DNA of 64,000 bases from DASQFQ01 sp963805525 (GCA_963805525.1 CAWDUT010000007.1:1364001-1428000), one strand, 5' to 3'; shown: positions 8,741 to 17,651, numbered from the stretch's first letter. The notes: generated by a model from the letters alone, not told the origin. Numbers and translations are program-made.

Positions 8741-10428
8741 GCGGCGTCAGCCATCCGGCAGAAGCACGAGGACTCGATCGGGACGTCGGCGCGGGCGAGC
8801 GCGACGTCCAGCTGCTGCTTGACGATGCCCGCCGCCTCGGCCTTCCCCAGCAGGACGAGGCACTCGTGGTAGCCGTGCAGGCTCCAGACGTTCCCGGGGT
8901 GCCATGACGAGCGCGGGATCGCCGCGACGTAGCCCAGATCCTCGGCGTAGACGGTCTCGGCCTCCTCGACCCGGCCCTGCTCGAGCAGCAGCGCGCCGTA
9001 GGCGTGGCGGGTCGGCTGCATCCAGCCCCACGGCTCGTCGTAGGGCAGCGCGTCGTCAAGCGCGATCGCCCGGCGGAGGTGCTCGAACGCCGCGTCGAAG
9101 TGGCCGCGGCGGTACTCGAGCTCGCCGTCGAGCATCGCGCCGGCGACGGCGAGGATGTCCTGGCTCGTGTTGTTGAAGAGGAAGCGCGAGTCGGGCACGC
9201 GCGCGACGGCGGCGAGGAACGCCTCGCGCTCCGCCTCCGCCTGCGCCACCCGCCCGGTCGCCGCGTACGCGACGCCGCGCGCGTAATGGGTCATCGCCGT
9301 CGTCGTGCAGTAGAGCTCAGGGTCGCCGGGCAGCGGCAGCGCGAGGATCTCCTCCCACAGCCCGAAGCGGACGAGCACGTGCACGCGCATGGGGACGAAC
9401 GCCTCGAGGTAGTCGGCCATCGGCGGCTGCTCGATCCGCAGGACCTTCTCCGGCAGCGAGGCCTCGAGGTCGGCGGCGACGCGCAGCGCGACCTCCGACC
9501 GGCCGAGGAACAGCGCCGCGTAGATCGCGAAATGGCGGTCGTGCGCGTGGTAGAGCGCGTAGAACCCGACCCGGCCCTCCTGCGCGACGTACTTCTCGTT
9601 GACCTCGATCGCGCGCAGGTTCGAGTCGAGCGTGCTCTTGTAGTCGCCGCACAGCACGTCGATGTGCGTCGGCATGTGCACGAGGTGGCCGGCGTCGGGG
9701 ACGAGCGAGCGCAGCCCGTCCGCGACCGGCAGCGCCTGCTCGGGGACCGGCGACATCTCCATCAGGTGCACGTAGAGGTGGGTGAGCCCGGGGTGCGCGC
9801 GCCCGCCGGGGAGCGCGAGCGAGCGCTCGAGCACCTCCTTGGCCTCGAGCGTCGCCGCCCCCTCGGACGGCAGGCCCGTGAAGCGATCCCACAGCTCCCA
9901 CGGCGTGAGGTTCATGAGCGCGTCGGCGAACAGCGCCGCGACGTCGAGCTCGTCGGGATGCGCGCGGTAGACGTCACGCATCGCGTCGGCGTAGTCGGCG
10001 TTCCACGCGACGAGGTCGGCCGCCGGATCGTTGGCCTGGTAGCGGCTGGCGAGCGCCTCGACGAGCGCCTGCTCGACCGGCGCGGCGCGGTCGGCGCACG
10101 CGCGCGCGGCCGCGAGCTCGGCACACGCCTTCTCGAGCGACGCCGCGAGGTCGACCGGGTCGAACGCCTCCCACTGCTTGTTGTAGTTCGGCCCGACCGC
10201 GTAGGCGATCCCCCAGTGGGCGAGCGCGAAGCCCGGGTCGTGCTCCACCGCGCGCTCGAAGCAGCGGATCGCCTCCTCGTGATGGAACGCGTAGGACCAC
10301 ACGAGCCCGCGGTCGAACCACAGCTGGGCGCTCGTCGACGCCGTCGACGTCCCACGCGTGTAGCTGCCGAGATCGAAATAGGGTTCCGTCGCTGCTCCTG
10401 GTCGCCGGGGGCGGCCAAGATCGCACAC
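8737..10428 (-). CDS. Tetratricopeptide repeat protein of unknown function
   Basis: The product has about 563 residues and is rich in TPR-like helix pairs. Examples are WFDRGLVWSYAFHHEEAIRC near the N-terminus, HWGIAYAVGPNYN, HLYVHLMEMSP and HAHDRHFAIYAALFLG mid-protein, and a C-terminal YRRGHFDAAFEHLRRAIALD repeat. It carries many conserved His and Asp residues, but I know no catalytic role for the family. There is no signal peptide or membrane segment, so it is probably cytosolic. Homologues I recall begin just before PYFDLGSY, which makes GTG 10428 the best start; an open frame continues into the divergent gene and should be ignored. Confidence 0.65.
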   Translation of the reverse strand: MCDLGRPRRPGAATEPYFDLGSYTRGTSTASTSAQLWFDRGLVWSYAFHHEEAIRCFERAVEHDPGFALAHWGIAYAVGPNYNKQWEAFDPVDLAASLEKACAELAAARACADRAAPVEQALVEALASRYQANDPAADLVAWNADYADAMRDVYRAHPDELDVAALFADALMNLTPWELWDRFTGLPSEGAATLEAKEVLERSLALPGGRAHPGLTHLYVHLMEMSPVPEQALPVADGLRSLVPDAGHLVHMPTHIDVLCGDYKSTLDSNLRAIEVNEKYVAQEGRVGFYALYHAHDRHFAIYAALFLGRSEVALRVAADLEASLPEKVLRIEQPPMADYLEAFVPMRVHVLVRFGLWEEILALPLPGDPELYCTTTAMTHYARGVAYAATGRVAQAEAEREAFLAAVARVPDSRFLFNNTSQDILAVAGAMLDGELEYRRGHFDAAFEHLRRAIALDDALPYDEPWGWMQPTRHAYGALLLEQGRVEEAETVYAEDLGYVAAIPRSSWHPGNVWSLHGYHECLVLLGKAEAAGIVKQQLDVALARADVPIESSCFCRMADAA

Positions 10429-10473
10429 GCACGCACTGCGGCGCACCTTCACGTAGCGATGAGGAACCGGGCC

Positions 10474-10479
10474 TACGCT
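10474..10479 (+). promoter_or_regulatory. Probable -10 hexamer for the mannosyltransferase gene
   Basis: TACGCT lies 7 nt before the GTG at 10487. A GGAGG at 10481-10485 sits immediately before the start codon, too close to act as a normal ribosome site, so a leaderless transcript is the simpler reading. Confidence 0.4.
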
Positions 10480-10486
10480 CGGAGGC

Positions 10487-11791
10487 GTGGCGGTCAGCGC
10501 TCCCGCAGCCCATCGCCCCACCACCACCGCGCTCGCCCGCGCGGCCGGCGTCCTCGCGCTGGCCACGGTGGCGGTCTCCGGAGTCCTGATCGCGCTGGCG
10601 GGGGCGGCCGCCGACCACGGCTTCCTCGTTCCCGGCCTGATCCGGGCGTGGGCGGGCTGGATCGCCGGCCCGCTCTCGGGCATGGGCATCTCCACGCCAC
10701 TGCGCGTCTTCTTCGTCGAGCTGGCCGTCCTGACCGGGGCCTACGCCGCCGTGGTGGCGCTCGCGCCCAGCATCGGCCTGCGCTGGATCGCGGCGGCCGC
10801 GGTGATCCTGAACCTGGCCTTCCTGCTCGCGCCGCCGCTGCTCTCGAACGACGTCTTCAGCTACATCGACGTCGCCCGCCTGTTCGGGCGCTACCACCTG
10901 GACCCGTACGTATTCACCCCGCGCGCGGTACGCCACGACCCCGTCTTCGTGTTCGTCCACTGGCGCCGCTCGGTCACCGACTACGGACCGCTCTTCACGC
11001 TCGGCGCGCGCCCGCTCGGGCTGCTCACCGTCGCGCAGGCGCTGTGGGCGTTCAAGGCGGTCGCGGGGCTTGCGAGCCTGGGCTGCACCGCGCTGGTGGG
11101 CTGGATCGCCCACCGCCGGGGCAGCTCGGCGGCGCGGGCGGTCGCGGTGTTCGGGCTCAACCCGATCGTGCTGGTGTGGACGGTCGCGGGCGCGCACAAC
11201 GACCTGCTGATGATGCTGCTGGTGCTGGGCGGCACCGCGCTGTTGCTCGCCGAGCGGCCGATGACGGCCGGGGTCACGCTGGTCGCCGCCGCGGCGATCA
11301 AGCTCAGCGCCGGCCTCGTGATCCCGTTCCTGGTCGCGCACCGCGCACGCGGCCGGCTGCGGCTGCTGGCCGGCCTCGCCACCGGGGCAGCGCTCGTCGT
11401 GGCGGTCGCGTTCAGTGCGTTCCCCGACCACGCGATGGGCATGTTCACCCAGCTGCGCCTGCAGCAGGGGCTCACCGACATGGGCAGCCTCCCGCGCGGC
11501 GTCGCCTTCGCGGTCGGGTGGCCGGCGGTCACGCCGCAGGAGATGCGCGTGCTGCACGTCGGCGCGGCGATCGTGATCGCCGGGCTGCTCGTCCACGTCC
11601 TCCGCGGTGGGGACCCGCTGCCGGCCGCGGGGTGGGCGCTCCTGACCGTGGTCGCCACCTCGGGCTACCTGCTGCCGTGGTACCTCGCATGGCCGCTGGC
11701 GTTCGCGGCTGCGTCGGGGAGCTGGCGGCTCGCGATCGCAACGTGCGCGGTCGGCGCGTCCTACGCGATCGGGCACATCCCTCCGGGCTGA
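10487..11791 (+). CDS. GT-C glycosyltransferase, polyprenol-phosphomannose-dependent mannosyltransferase-like (MptB type)
   Basis: This 434-residue integral membrane protein has about 10-12 hydrophobic segments. A conserved first-loop motif LLSNDVFSYIDVARL (about residues 122-136) is followed by YHLDPYVFTP. The acidic residue after the early helices and the DPY/NPY segment are typical of GT-C enzymes such as MptA/MptB, which add alpha-1,6-mannose from polyprenyl-phosphomannose on the outer membrane face. It is followed by a GH92 mannosidase and a GH76 mannanase, which supports a mannan-related role. I am confident of the GT-C fold but less so of the exact linkage; other GT87-like transferases are possible. 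Confidence 0.68.
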   Translation: MAVSAPAAHRPTTTALARAAGVLALATVAVSGVLIALAGAAADHGFLVPGLIRAWAGWIAGPLSGMGISTPLRVFFVELAVLTGAYAAVVALAPSIGLRWIAAAAVILNLAFLLAPPLLSNDVFSYIDVARLFGRYHLDPYVFTPRAVRHDPVFVFVHWRRSVTDYGPLFTLGARPLGLLTVAQALWAFKAVAGLASLGCTALVGWIAHRRGSSAARAVAVFGLNPIVLVWTVAGAHNDLLMMLLVLGGTALLLAERPMTAGVTLVAAAAIKLSAGLVIPFLVAHRARGRLRLLAGLATGAALVVAVAFSAFPDHAMGMFTQLRLQQGLTDMGSLPRGVAFAVGWPAVTPQEMRVLHVGAAIVIAGLLVHVLRGGDPLPAAGWALLTVVATSGYLLPWYLAWPLAFAAASGSWRLAIATCAVGASYAIGHIPPG

Positions 11792-11796
11792 GCCGT

Positions 11797-11802
11797 TAAG
11801 GT
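11797..11802 (+). promoter_or_regulatory. Probable -10 hexamer for the GH92 gene
   Basis: TAAGGT lies 9 nt before GTG 11812, in the 20-bp gap after the mannosyltransferase, with no ribosome site between. It may give a separate leaderless transcript. Confidence 0.35.
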
Positions 11803-11811
11803 GCCGCGGCT

Positions 11812-14163
11812 GTGCCCTCACGAGCCGCCTCCAGCCACAGGCTGGGGCGGGTGGCGTTGGCGTGCGCGATCGCACTGGCCGTGCTGCTGGTCGCGACCCA
11901 TCCCGCCCAGGCCCCCGCCATCCAGGAGCCGCCGCTGTCGCTGGTGAACCCGTTCATCGGCACGCAGGACAGCGGCAACACGTTCCCGGGCGCCACCGTG
12001 CCGTTCGGCATGGTCCAGCTCAGCCCCGACAACGGAGGCAAGGCCGGCTACGACCACGACAACACGCGGATCGACGGCTTCAGCCACACCCACCTGTCGG
12101 GCGTCGGGTGCGGCGCGCTCGGCGAGGTGCGCGTGATGCCGACCACGGGCGCAGTCGCCTCGTCCGACCCCCGCAGCTTCGGCTCGCACTACGCCCACGA
12201 CACCGAGACCGCGCGCCCCGGGTACTACGCCGTGGACCTCACGAAGTACGGCGTGCGGGCGGAGCTCAGCGCCACCACGCGCACGGGCTGGCACCGCTAC
12301 AGCTTCCCGCCCACCGCGCGCGCCAACGTCCTGTTCGACGTCGGCCGGGCGAACATGCCGGTGCGCTCCTCCAGCATCCAGGTCATCGGCGACCGGACGC
12401 TCGAGGGCTCCGTCGAGGCGGGCGGGTTCTGCGGCTCGTCCGACCGCCACCGCGTCTACTTCTCCGCGCGCTTCGACCGCCCGTTCGCGCACACCGGGAC
12501 GTGGCGCGGTGGGCGCCTCGCCCCGGGCGGCCGCCAGAGCGCGGCGGGAGCCGGGTCCAACGGCGCCTGGGTGCGGTTCGACACGACCGCGGGCCGGAGC
12601 GTCGGGCTCCAGGTCGGCATCTCCTACGCGAGCCTCGGCGGCGCGCGGCGCAACCTCGCGGCGGAGGCCGACGGGAAGCGCTTCGACGAGGTGGCGGGCC
12701 AGGCCTCGGGGCGCTGGGCCTCGATGCTCGACCGCGCGAAGGTCGCCGGCGGCTCGCCCGACGGCCGCGCCGCCTTCACGACGGCGCTCTACCACGCCTT
12801 CCTGCACCCCAACGTGATCGGCGATGTCGACGGCGCCTACCCCGCCATGGACGGCAAGGTGCGGGTCGCGACCGACCACACGCCGATGGGGAACCTCTCG
12901 CTGTGGGACACCTTCCGCACCCAGAACCAGCTGCTCGAGCTCCTCGCGCCCGAGGTGTCCCGCGACGTGGCGCTCTCGATCGTGGCCGACACCCGCGCCG
13001 GCAGCTGGCTGCCGCGATGGTCGCTCGCCGGGTCGGAGACGAACGTCATGACGGGCGACTCCGTCACGCCGTTCCTGGTCGAGAACTGGTCAGCCGGGCT
13101 GCTCGCCGGCCACGAGCAGGAGGCGTACCGCGCGCTGCGCGCCAACGCGCTGCGCCGGCCACCGGCTCGCTCGCCGGCGAACGGGCGCGCCGGGATCCGC
13201 TCCTACGCGCGGCGCGGCTACATCCCGGTGGGAACGGACTGCCCGAGCAAGGGCTCCGACAGCGACTGCCGGCGACCGGCCTCGGCGACGCTCGAGTACG
13301 CCGCCGCCGACGCGTCGCTCGCGCTGATGGCGCGCGCGCTCGGCCACGGCGGCGACGCCCGGCTCTTCGCCCACCGCAGCCTCAGCTTCCGCACACTGTG
13401 GAACCGGCGGGCGCGCCTGTTCCTGCCGCGCGGGCGCGACGGGCACTGGCGCCCGAGCGACGTCCGGGCGTTCCACGAGGGCAGCCCGCAGCAGTACCGC
13501 TGGCTCGTCCCGCAGAACCCCGCCGAGCTCGTCCGCCGGCTGGGAGGACGGCGCGCGGCGAGCCGTGAGCTCGATCGCTTCTTCGCGTACCCGGCGCTGC
13601 TGGGCGCCCCGGAGGCCGCCGCGCGCCGGCGCTGGGTCGAGCACCCGCTCGACTTCTACGGGGCCGAGACGTACAACCCGAACAACGAGCCCGACCTGCA
13701 CGCCCCGTACCTGTACGCCTGGACGGGCCAGCCCTGGAAGACGGCGACCGTGGTGCGCGCGGCCGAGACGCTGTTCCGCAACGGGCCCGAAGGCATGACG
13801 GGCAACGACGATCTCGGCACCGTGTCGGCCTGGTACGTGCTGAGCGCGCTCGGTCTCTATCCCACCATGAGCGGCGCCGGCTTCTTCGTCGTGAGCACGC
13901 CGCAGTTCCCGCACGCCGAGCTGAAGCTGGGCGCGGTCGGCTCGCGCCAGGGCGGGACGCTCACCATCGACGCGCCGGGGACCACCGCGGCCCGGCGCTT
14001 CATCGCCGCGGGGACCCTGAACGGCCGGCCGGTCCGGCGGACGTGGCTCACGCGCGCCGCGATCGCGCACGGCGGGCGGTTGTCGTACCGCGTATCGGCG
14101 CGCCCGACGCGCTGGGGCACGGCGGGCTCGGCGGCGCCGCCGTCGGTCGCACGCGGGCGCTGA
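11812..14163 (+). CDS. Secreted GH92 family alpha-mannosidase
   Basis: The product has 783 residues. Residues 1-35 form a signal peptide: an arginine-containing n-region, then a hydrophobic core, then THPAQAPA. The mature protein opens with NPFIGTQDSGNTFPGAT and has FSHTHLSGVGCG, NLSLWDTFRTQNQ near residue 365, NEPDLHAPYLYAWTGQPWKT near residue 625 and GNDDLGTVSAWYVLSALGLY near residue 665. These are hallmark blocks of glycoside hydrolase family 92, calcium-dependent exo-alpha-mannosidases, mostly acting on alpha-1,2 links. The length is normal for the family. It lies between a mannosyltransferase and a GH76 enzyme, so it probably trims cell-surface or environmental mannan outside the membrane. 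Confidence 0.9.
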   Translation: MPSRAASSHRLGRVALACAIALAVLLVATHPAQAPAIQEPPLSLVNPFIGTQDSGNTFPGATVPFGMVQLSPDNGGKAGYDHDNTRIDGFSHTHLSGVGCGALGEVRVMPTTGAVASSDPRSFGSHYAHDTETARPGYYAVDLTKYGVRAELSATTRTGWHRYSFPPTARANVLFDVGRANMPVRSSSIQVIGDRTLEGSVEAGGFCGSSDRHRVYFSARFDRPFAHTGTWRGGRLAPGGRQSAAGAGSNGAWVRFDTTAGRSVGLQVGISYASLGGARRNLAAEADGKRFDEVAGQASGRWASMLDRAKVAGGSPDGRAAFTTALYHAFLHPNVIGDVDGAYPAMDGKVRVATDHTPMGNLSLWDTFRTQNQLLELLAPEVSRDVALSIVADTRAGSWLPRWSLAGSETNVMTGDSVTPFLVENWSAGLLAGHEQEAYRALRANALRRPPARSPANGRAGIRSYARRGYIPVGTDCPSKGSDSDCRRPASATLEYAAADASLALMARALGHGGDARLFAHRSLSFRTLWNRRARLFLPRGRDGHWRPSDVRAFHEGSPQQYRWLVPQNPAELVRRLGGRRAASRELDRFFAYPALLGAPEAAARRRWVEHPLDFYGAETYNPNNEPDLHAPYLYAWTGQPWKTATVVRAAETLFRNGPEGMTGNDDLGTVSAWYVLSALGLYPTMSGAGFFVVSTPQFPHAELKLGAVGSRQGGTLTIDAPGTTAARRFIAAGTLNGRPVRRTWLTRAAIAHGGRLSYRVSARPTRWGTAGSAAPPSVARGR

Positions 14164-14213
14164 ACCCAACACGATCCCCATGGAGCGCTCACGTTGCGAT
14201 CAGGGGCCGCGCC

Positions 14214-14219
14214 TAGTGT
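14214..14219 (+). promoter_or_regulatory. Probable -10 hexamer for the small membrane peptide / GH76 pair
   Basis: TAGTGT lies 7 nt before GTG 14227 and no ribosome site is present. This supports a leaderless transcript starting at the 48-codon gene. Confidence 0.42.
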
Positions 14220-14226
14220 CGCCTGC

Positions 14227-14373
14227 GTGCACTGGACAGAGCGAATCGCCGACCTCCTGCTGGTCGTCTTCGTGGTCTGCGTCGTCATCGCCGCGGCCGC
14301 GCAGGTGCGTCACAACGTGGCCGCCCACCACCCGCGCGACCGTCCCGTCGCCCACCACTCCTCCGGGAGATGA
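14227..14373 (+). CDS. 48-residue single-pass membrane peptide coupled to GH76
   Basis: A GTG at 14227 opens a 48-codon frame. The peptide has a short N-terminus, one strongly hydrophobic segment (LLLVVFVVCVVIAAAA, about residues 10-25) and a His/Arg-rich tail (HHPRDRPVAHH). Its TGA overlaps the ATG of the GH76 lipoprotein in an ATGA junction, and a -10-like TAGTGT stands 7 nt before the GTG. Overlap, composition and promoter position support a real gene. The function is unknown; it may assist membrane placement of the neighbouring glycanase. Confidence 0.6.
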   Translation: MHWTERIADLLLVVFVVCVVIAAAAQVRHNVAAHHPRDRPVAHHSSGR

Positions 14374-15530
14374 TCGGACTCGACCACGCGACGAAGCGGT
14401 ACGCGGCAATCACGATCGCGGTCGCCGTGGCCGTCGCGGGCTGCGGCTCTGCCTCGGTGCACCGGGCGGCGCGACCGCACCATGCCCTGGCTCCGCTCGC
14501 GGCTCCCGCGCCGCCCGTGGACCTGGCCGCCGCCCGCGCGGGCGTCGCACGCGCTCGCGCCTGGTGGGATCCGCGGCGCGGCTGGTACGACCAGTACCTG
14601 CCCGCTACGGGGCACCGCTGGAGGGCGACGCTGTGGGGGATCGTCCATCTGTTCGGCGCCTACAACGCGGTCGCGATCGCCGATCCCTCCCGGGCCAACG
14701 TTGCCGCTGCCCGCCGCTTCGGCATAGGAGCCGAGCGCTACTGGAACCCTGACCTGCAACCCGTGCCGGGCTACAGCCGCACGCCGCCGGGAAAGGCGGG
14801 GCGCACCTGGTACGACGACGAGGGGTGGTGGGGCGTCGCGCAGTTCGACGCGTACCGCGCAACGCACGACCGCCGGTTCCTCGCCGACGCGGCACGCTCG
14901 CTGCGGTTCATCGACTCCGGGTGGGACCCGGTCGCCGGCGGCATCTGGTGGAACGACCTGCATGCGTTCAAGGCGAGTGAGGGCCTCGCCGGCGGCACGC
15001 TCACCGCGGCCGGGCTCTACGAGGTGACGCACCAGCCGCGCTACCTCGCGCTCGCGCAGAAGTACATCGGCTGGGCCGACCGGACCATCCGCGCGCCGGA
15101 CGGCCTCTACGGCGCGCGATCGAGCCCGAGGCGCCCGATGCCCTACGTCGAGGGGCCGATGGCCGAGGCGTTCCTGCGCCTCTGCCGCGCCACCGGCCGA
15201 CAGGCGTACTGCCACAAGGGCGAGCACCTGCTGCGAGTGACGGCCGCGCACTTCCCGACCCTCACGATGGGCCCGCAGTTCGACGCGATCTACCTCCGGT
15301 CCCTGCTCGCGGCCTACCGCATCGATCACCACCCGCGCTGGTACCGGATCGCCGGCTCGGTCGGCGCCGAGGCGCTGGCCCATGCCGCAAGGCCGGACGG
15401 GCTGTACCTGCGCACCTGGGACGGCCGGCCGATCAGCGCGCTCGGCACGCCGTCGGACAAGTTGCAGACGCACGCCGCGACGACGAGCGTGCTGGCCTGG
15501 CTCGCGGCCGCCAAGCCCCGGCAGGGTTGA
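14370..15530 (+). CDS. GH76 family glycosidase lipoprotein (alpha-1,6-mannanase-like)
   Basis: The product has 386 residues. A lipobox AVAGC near residues 22-26 follows a hydrophobic leader, so it should be a membrane-anchored extracellular lipoprotein. The remainder is an (alpha/alpha)6-barrel pattern with repeated Trp-rich segments. TWYDDEGWWGVAQ near residue 148 fits the double-aspartate catalytic region of GH76 endo-alpha-1,6-mannanases. GGIWWNDLHAFKASEGLAGG and DAIYLRSLLAAYRI fit later helices. It is translationally coupled to the upstream 48-aa membrane peptide and lies next to GH92 and a GT-C mannosyltransferase. Endo-mannanase activity is inferred from family and context. Confidence 0.8.
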   Translation: MIGLDHATKRYAAITIAVAVAVAGCGSASVHRAARPHHALAPLAAPAPPVDLAAARAGVARARAWWDPRRGWYDQYLPATGHRWRATLWGIVHLFGAYNAVAIADPSRANVAAARRFGIGAERYWNPDLQPVPGYSRTPPGKAGRTWYDDEGWWGVAQFDAYRATHDRRFLADAARSLRFIDSGWDPVAGGIWWNDLHAFKASEGLAGGTLTAAGLYEVTHQPRYLALAQKYIGWADRTIRAPDGLYGARSSPRRPMPYVEGPMAEAFLRLCRATGRQAYCHKGEHLLRVTAAHFPTLTMGPQFDAIYLRSLLAAYRIDHHPRWYRIAGSVGAEALAHAARPDGLYLRTWDGRPISALGTPSDKLQTHAATTSVLAWLAAAKPRQG

Positions 15531-15559
15531 TCGGAGGCATCGCCGGGAAAGAGCGGGCC

Positions 15560-15991
15560 GTGGCGGTGAACGACGAGGGCTTCGAGCGCACGATCGGGCT
15601 GCGCTCGGCGGTCGCGATCAACATGACCCAGATGTGCGGGATCGGGCCGTTCGTGACGATCCCGCTGATCATGTCCACCGGCGTGATCGGGCTGATCCAG
15701 TACCTCGGGTACCTGATCCCCGACATGTCGTGGATCGAGATCCACGGCCTCTCGCTGATCGTCGTCGCGATCGTGCTCTTCTCGCTCTACCGGCGGGTCG
15801 CGGCGGTCGGCGCGATCACGACCGTGCTGTGGATCGTGGCGCTGCTGAGCACGGCGATCGTGATCGTCGCCTCGCTCACGCACTTCCACTCCGGCCTCGC
15901 GTTCGACTTCACGCCCGGCGACCTCTCCGACGACGACCTCATCCCGCAGGTCCTGACGGCGCCGGCGCTCCTGCCTTCCTTCGCGAGTGGC
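15560..15991 (+). pseudogene. Remnant of an APC-family permease (internal and C-terminal deletions)
   Basis: From GTG 15560 the frame reads a typical amino-acid permease N-terminus (FERTIGLRSAVAINMTQMCG, then IGPFVTIPLI). It then jumps directly to MSTGVIGLIQYLGYLIPDMS, which in full-length relatives lies several helices later. A further stretch, VVAIVLFSLYRRVAAVGAIT, and one more helix follow, and homology ends near FDFTPGD. The first junction falls in a TIPLI-type sequence that occurs twice in such permeases, so deletion between short repeats is plausible. The remaining frame runs into the antisense of the DUF1232 gene. Fewer than 150 of about 450 expected residues remain. Confidence 0.7.
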
Positions 15992-16417
15992 TCACGAGCC
16001 GCCGCGCGATCGCGGACGCCGGCGGGTGAAGGCGAGGCGCCGGACGAGCTCGAGCGTTCGTGGCGGACCGCGCCAATGCTCCTCGAGCAGCACTTCGCCG
16101 CCGGATCGCAGCGCCAGGCGCAGGACGACGGCGACGAGGATGGCGTCGTCGAGCTGCCCGGCGACTGGGATGAAGTCGGGGACGAGATCGATCGGCATCG
16201 CCAAGTATCCGACCATCAGGCCCAGCAGGAGCTTGCGACGCCGAGGGACGCGCGGGTCGCCCATCAGGCGCTTGATCAGGCCCAGGCAATCCGGGATGAA
16301 GCCGGCGAGCGCGCGGGCATCGCTCCGGCGCCCCGCCGCTACCAGTGCGAGGACGGCGAGAACATAGATCGCCAGCGAGACGCCGAGTGCCAGAAGCAGC
16401 CACTGCGTGATCGACAC
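15992..16417 (-). CDS. DUF1232 (YkvA-like) membrane protein
   Basis: This 141-residue protein has an N-terminal membrane segment (residues about 5-28) and the diagnostic DUF1232 block GYLAMPIDLVPDFIPVAGQL near residue 70, followed by DDAILVAVVLRLALRS. Such proteins are widespread, small and of unknown function, and usually sit at the membrane. The C-terminus is Arg-rich. It lies downstream of chrA on the same strand with a 38-bp gap and may be cotranscribed. Its 3' end touches the decayed permease. Confidence 0.85.
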   Translation of the reverse strand: MSITQWLLLALGVSLAIYVLAVLALVAAGRRSDARALAGFIPDCLGLIKRLMGDPRVPRRRKLLLGLMVGYLAMPIDLVPDFIPVAGQLDDAILVAVVLRLALRSGGEVLLEEHWRGPPRTLELVRRLAFTRRRPRSRGGS

Positions 16418-16455
16418 GAGGGTCTCCTACCCGGTGCTGGACTCGCCGGCTGCGG

Positions 16456-17619
16456 TCAGGCGGGGAGCGGGCCGCCCGCCACCGCGATGACGGCGCCGGC
16501 CATGGCGGCCAGCAGGAGCGTGAGCACCACGCCACGCCGCAGCGCGAGCAGGCAGATCGCACCCCCGGCCAGCACCGCGTACTGCCAGGTCTCACCGAGT
16601 GCAGCGGCGAGCGGGATCGCCGAGCCGACGATTGCGCCGATAGCGGCTGGGCCGGCGCCGTCGAGGAAGGCCCTGGGGTTCTGGTCGGTACGGAGGCGGT
16701 CGAAGCGCTCGGCACCGAGCGCGATGAACCAGAACGACGGCGCGAACGCGACGACGGCGGCCAGCAGTGCGCCCTCGAGGCCGTGTGCCGCATAGCCGAC
16801 GACCGCGACGGTCTGGACGACCGGGCCGGGCGTCGCCTGCCCGAGCGCGACCGCGTTGAGGAACTCGCCGTTGGTCATCCAGCCGTGGCGGGTGACGGCG
16901 TCGCCCTGCATCAGCGGGATGATCACGAAGCCTCCGCCGTAGGAGAGCGCGCCGACCTTGAACGCCATCCAGCACAGGCTCCCGAGGCCGCCCGCGCCGG
17001 CTACGGCCAGGACGAACGGCCACGGTGAGAGCGCGGCGAGCCCGCGCGCCTGCCCACTCCGGCGCCAGCCGAGCTCGATCGCGCCACACGCGAGCAGCAC
17101 GAGCACCAGCCACGGCCCGACCAGCGCGGCGGCCACAGCGCCGGCGACCACGTACGCAACCCAGCGCGCGCGTTGGGTGCCGTGCGCGCGTTGCCAGCTC
17201 GGACCCATCAGGCTCGTCCCCGCCTGCACCGCCACGGCGGCGACGACGGCGCCCGCCCCCGCGCCGATCCCGCGTATCCACTCCGGCGGTGAGCCGAGGA
17301 AGAGCGCCGCCAGCGCGATGATCAGGATCAACCCCGGCACGATGAAGCTGATGCCACCGACGAGCGCGCCGGGGACGCCGCGCAGCCGCCACGCGCAGTA
17401 GATCGCGAGCTGCGTCGACGCCGGCCCCGGGAGCAGGTTGGTGGCGGCGATGCCGTGCTCGAACTCGTCGGGGCTGATCCATCGGCGCCGCTCGACGCAG
17501 AGCTCGCGCAGCAGCGCGATATGGGCCGGCGGCCCGCCGAAGCCGACGCACCCGATCCGCCCCCACTCGCGCAGGATCACAGCGAAGCTCGGGGCGGCTG
17601 CGGGTCCTCGGACATGCAC
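16456..17619 (-). CDS. chrA: Chromate transporter ChrA (two-domain)
   Basis: The 387-residue membrane protein has two homologous halves. The first has GCVGFGGPPAHIALL near residue 22 and NLLPGPASTQLAIY near residue 60. The second has VGALSYGGGFVIIPLMQGD near residue 225 and GQATPGPVVQTVAVVGYAAH near residue 255. These are the CHR-domain signatures of long-chain chromate efflux transporters, which export chromate from the cytosol. The start is GTG 17619, nine bases from a palindrome (17628-17645) shared with the divergent arsR-arsC gene, so an ArsR-type repressor may control both. Anions other than chromate are possible. Confidence 0.88.
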   Translation of the reverse strand: MHVRGPAAAPSFAVILREWGRIGCVGFGGPPAHIALLRELCVERRRWISPDEFEHGIAATNLLPGPASTQLAIYCAWRLRGVPGALVGGISFIVPGLILIIALAALFLGSPPEWIRGIGAGAGAVVAAVAVQAGTSLMGPSWQRAHGTQRARWVAYVVAGAVAAALVGPWLVLVLLACGAIELGWRRSGQARGLAALSPWPFVLAVAGAGGLGSLCWMAFKVGALSYGGGFVIIPLMQGDAVTRHGWMTNGEFLNAVALGQATPGPVVQTVAVVGYAAHGLEGALLAAVVAFAPSFWFIALGAERFDRLRTDQNPRAFLDGAGPAAIGAIVGSAIPLAAALGETWQYAVLAGGAICLLALRRGVVLTLLLAAMAGAVIAVAGGPLPA

Positions 17620-17627
17620 GGATAACG

Positions 17628-17645
17628 CATCAAATCAAGTTGATG
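17628..17645. promoter_or_regulatory. ArsR-type operator palindrome between chrA and arsR-arsC
   Basis: CATCAA at 17628-17633 and TTGATG at 17640-17645 form a perfect 6-bp inverted repeat with a 6-bp spacer. It lies 8 bp upstream of the chrA start and just before the TATCGT -10 element (17646-17651) of arsR-arsC. A bound dimer would block both promoters. ArsR-family sites commonly have this short, AT-richer form; binding by the adjacent regulator is inferred. Confidence 0.6.
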
Positions 17646-17651
17646 TATCGT
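17646..17651 (+). promoter_or_regulatory. Probable -10 hexamer for arsR-arsC
   Basis: TATCGT ends 7 nt before GTG 17659 and abuts the operator. This spacing favours GTG 17659 over the in-frame GTG at 17650 as the translation start, with a leaderless mRNA. Confidence 0.45.

Noticed and set aside
9004..11799. 931-codon open frame over the TPR and mannosyltransferase genes
   Set aside because: It spans two oppositely oriented real genes and has no recognisable domain.
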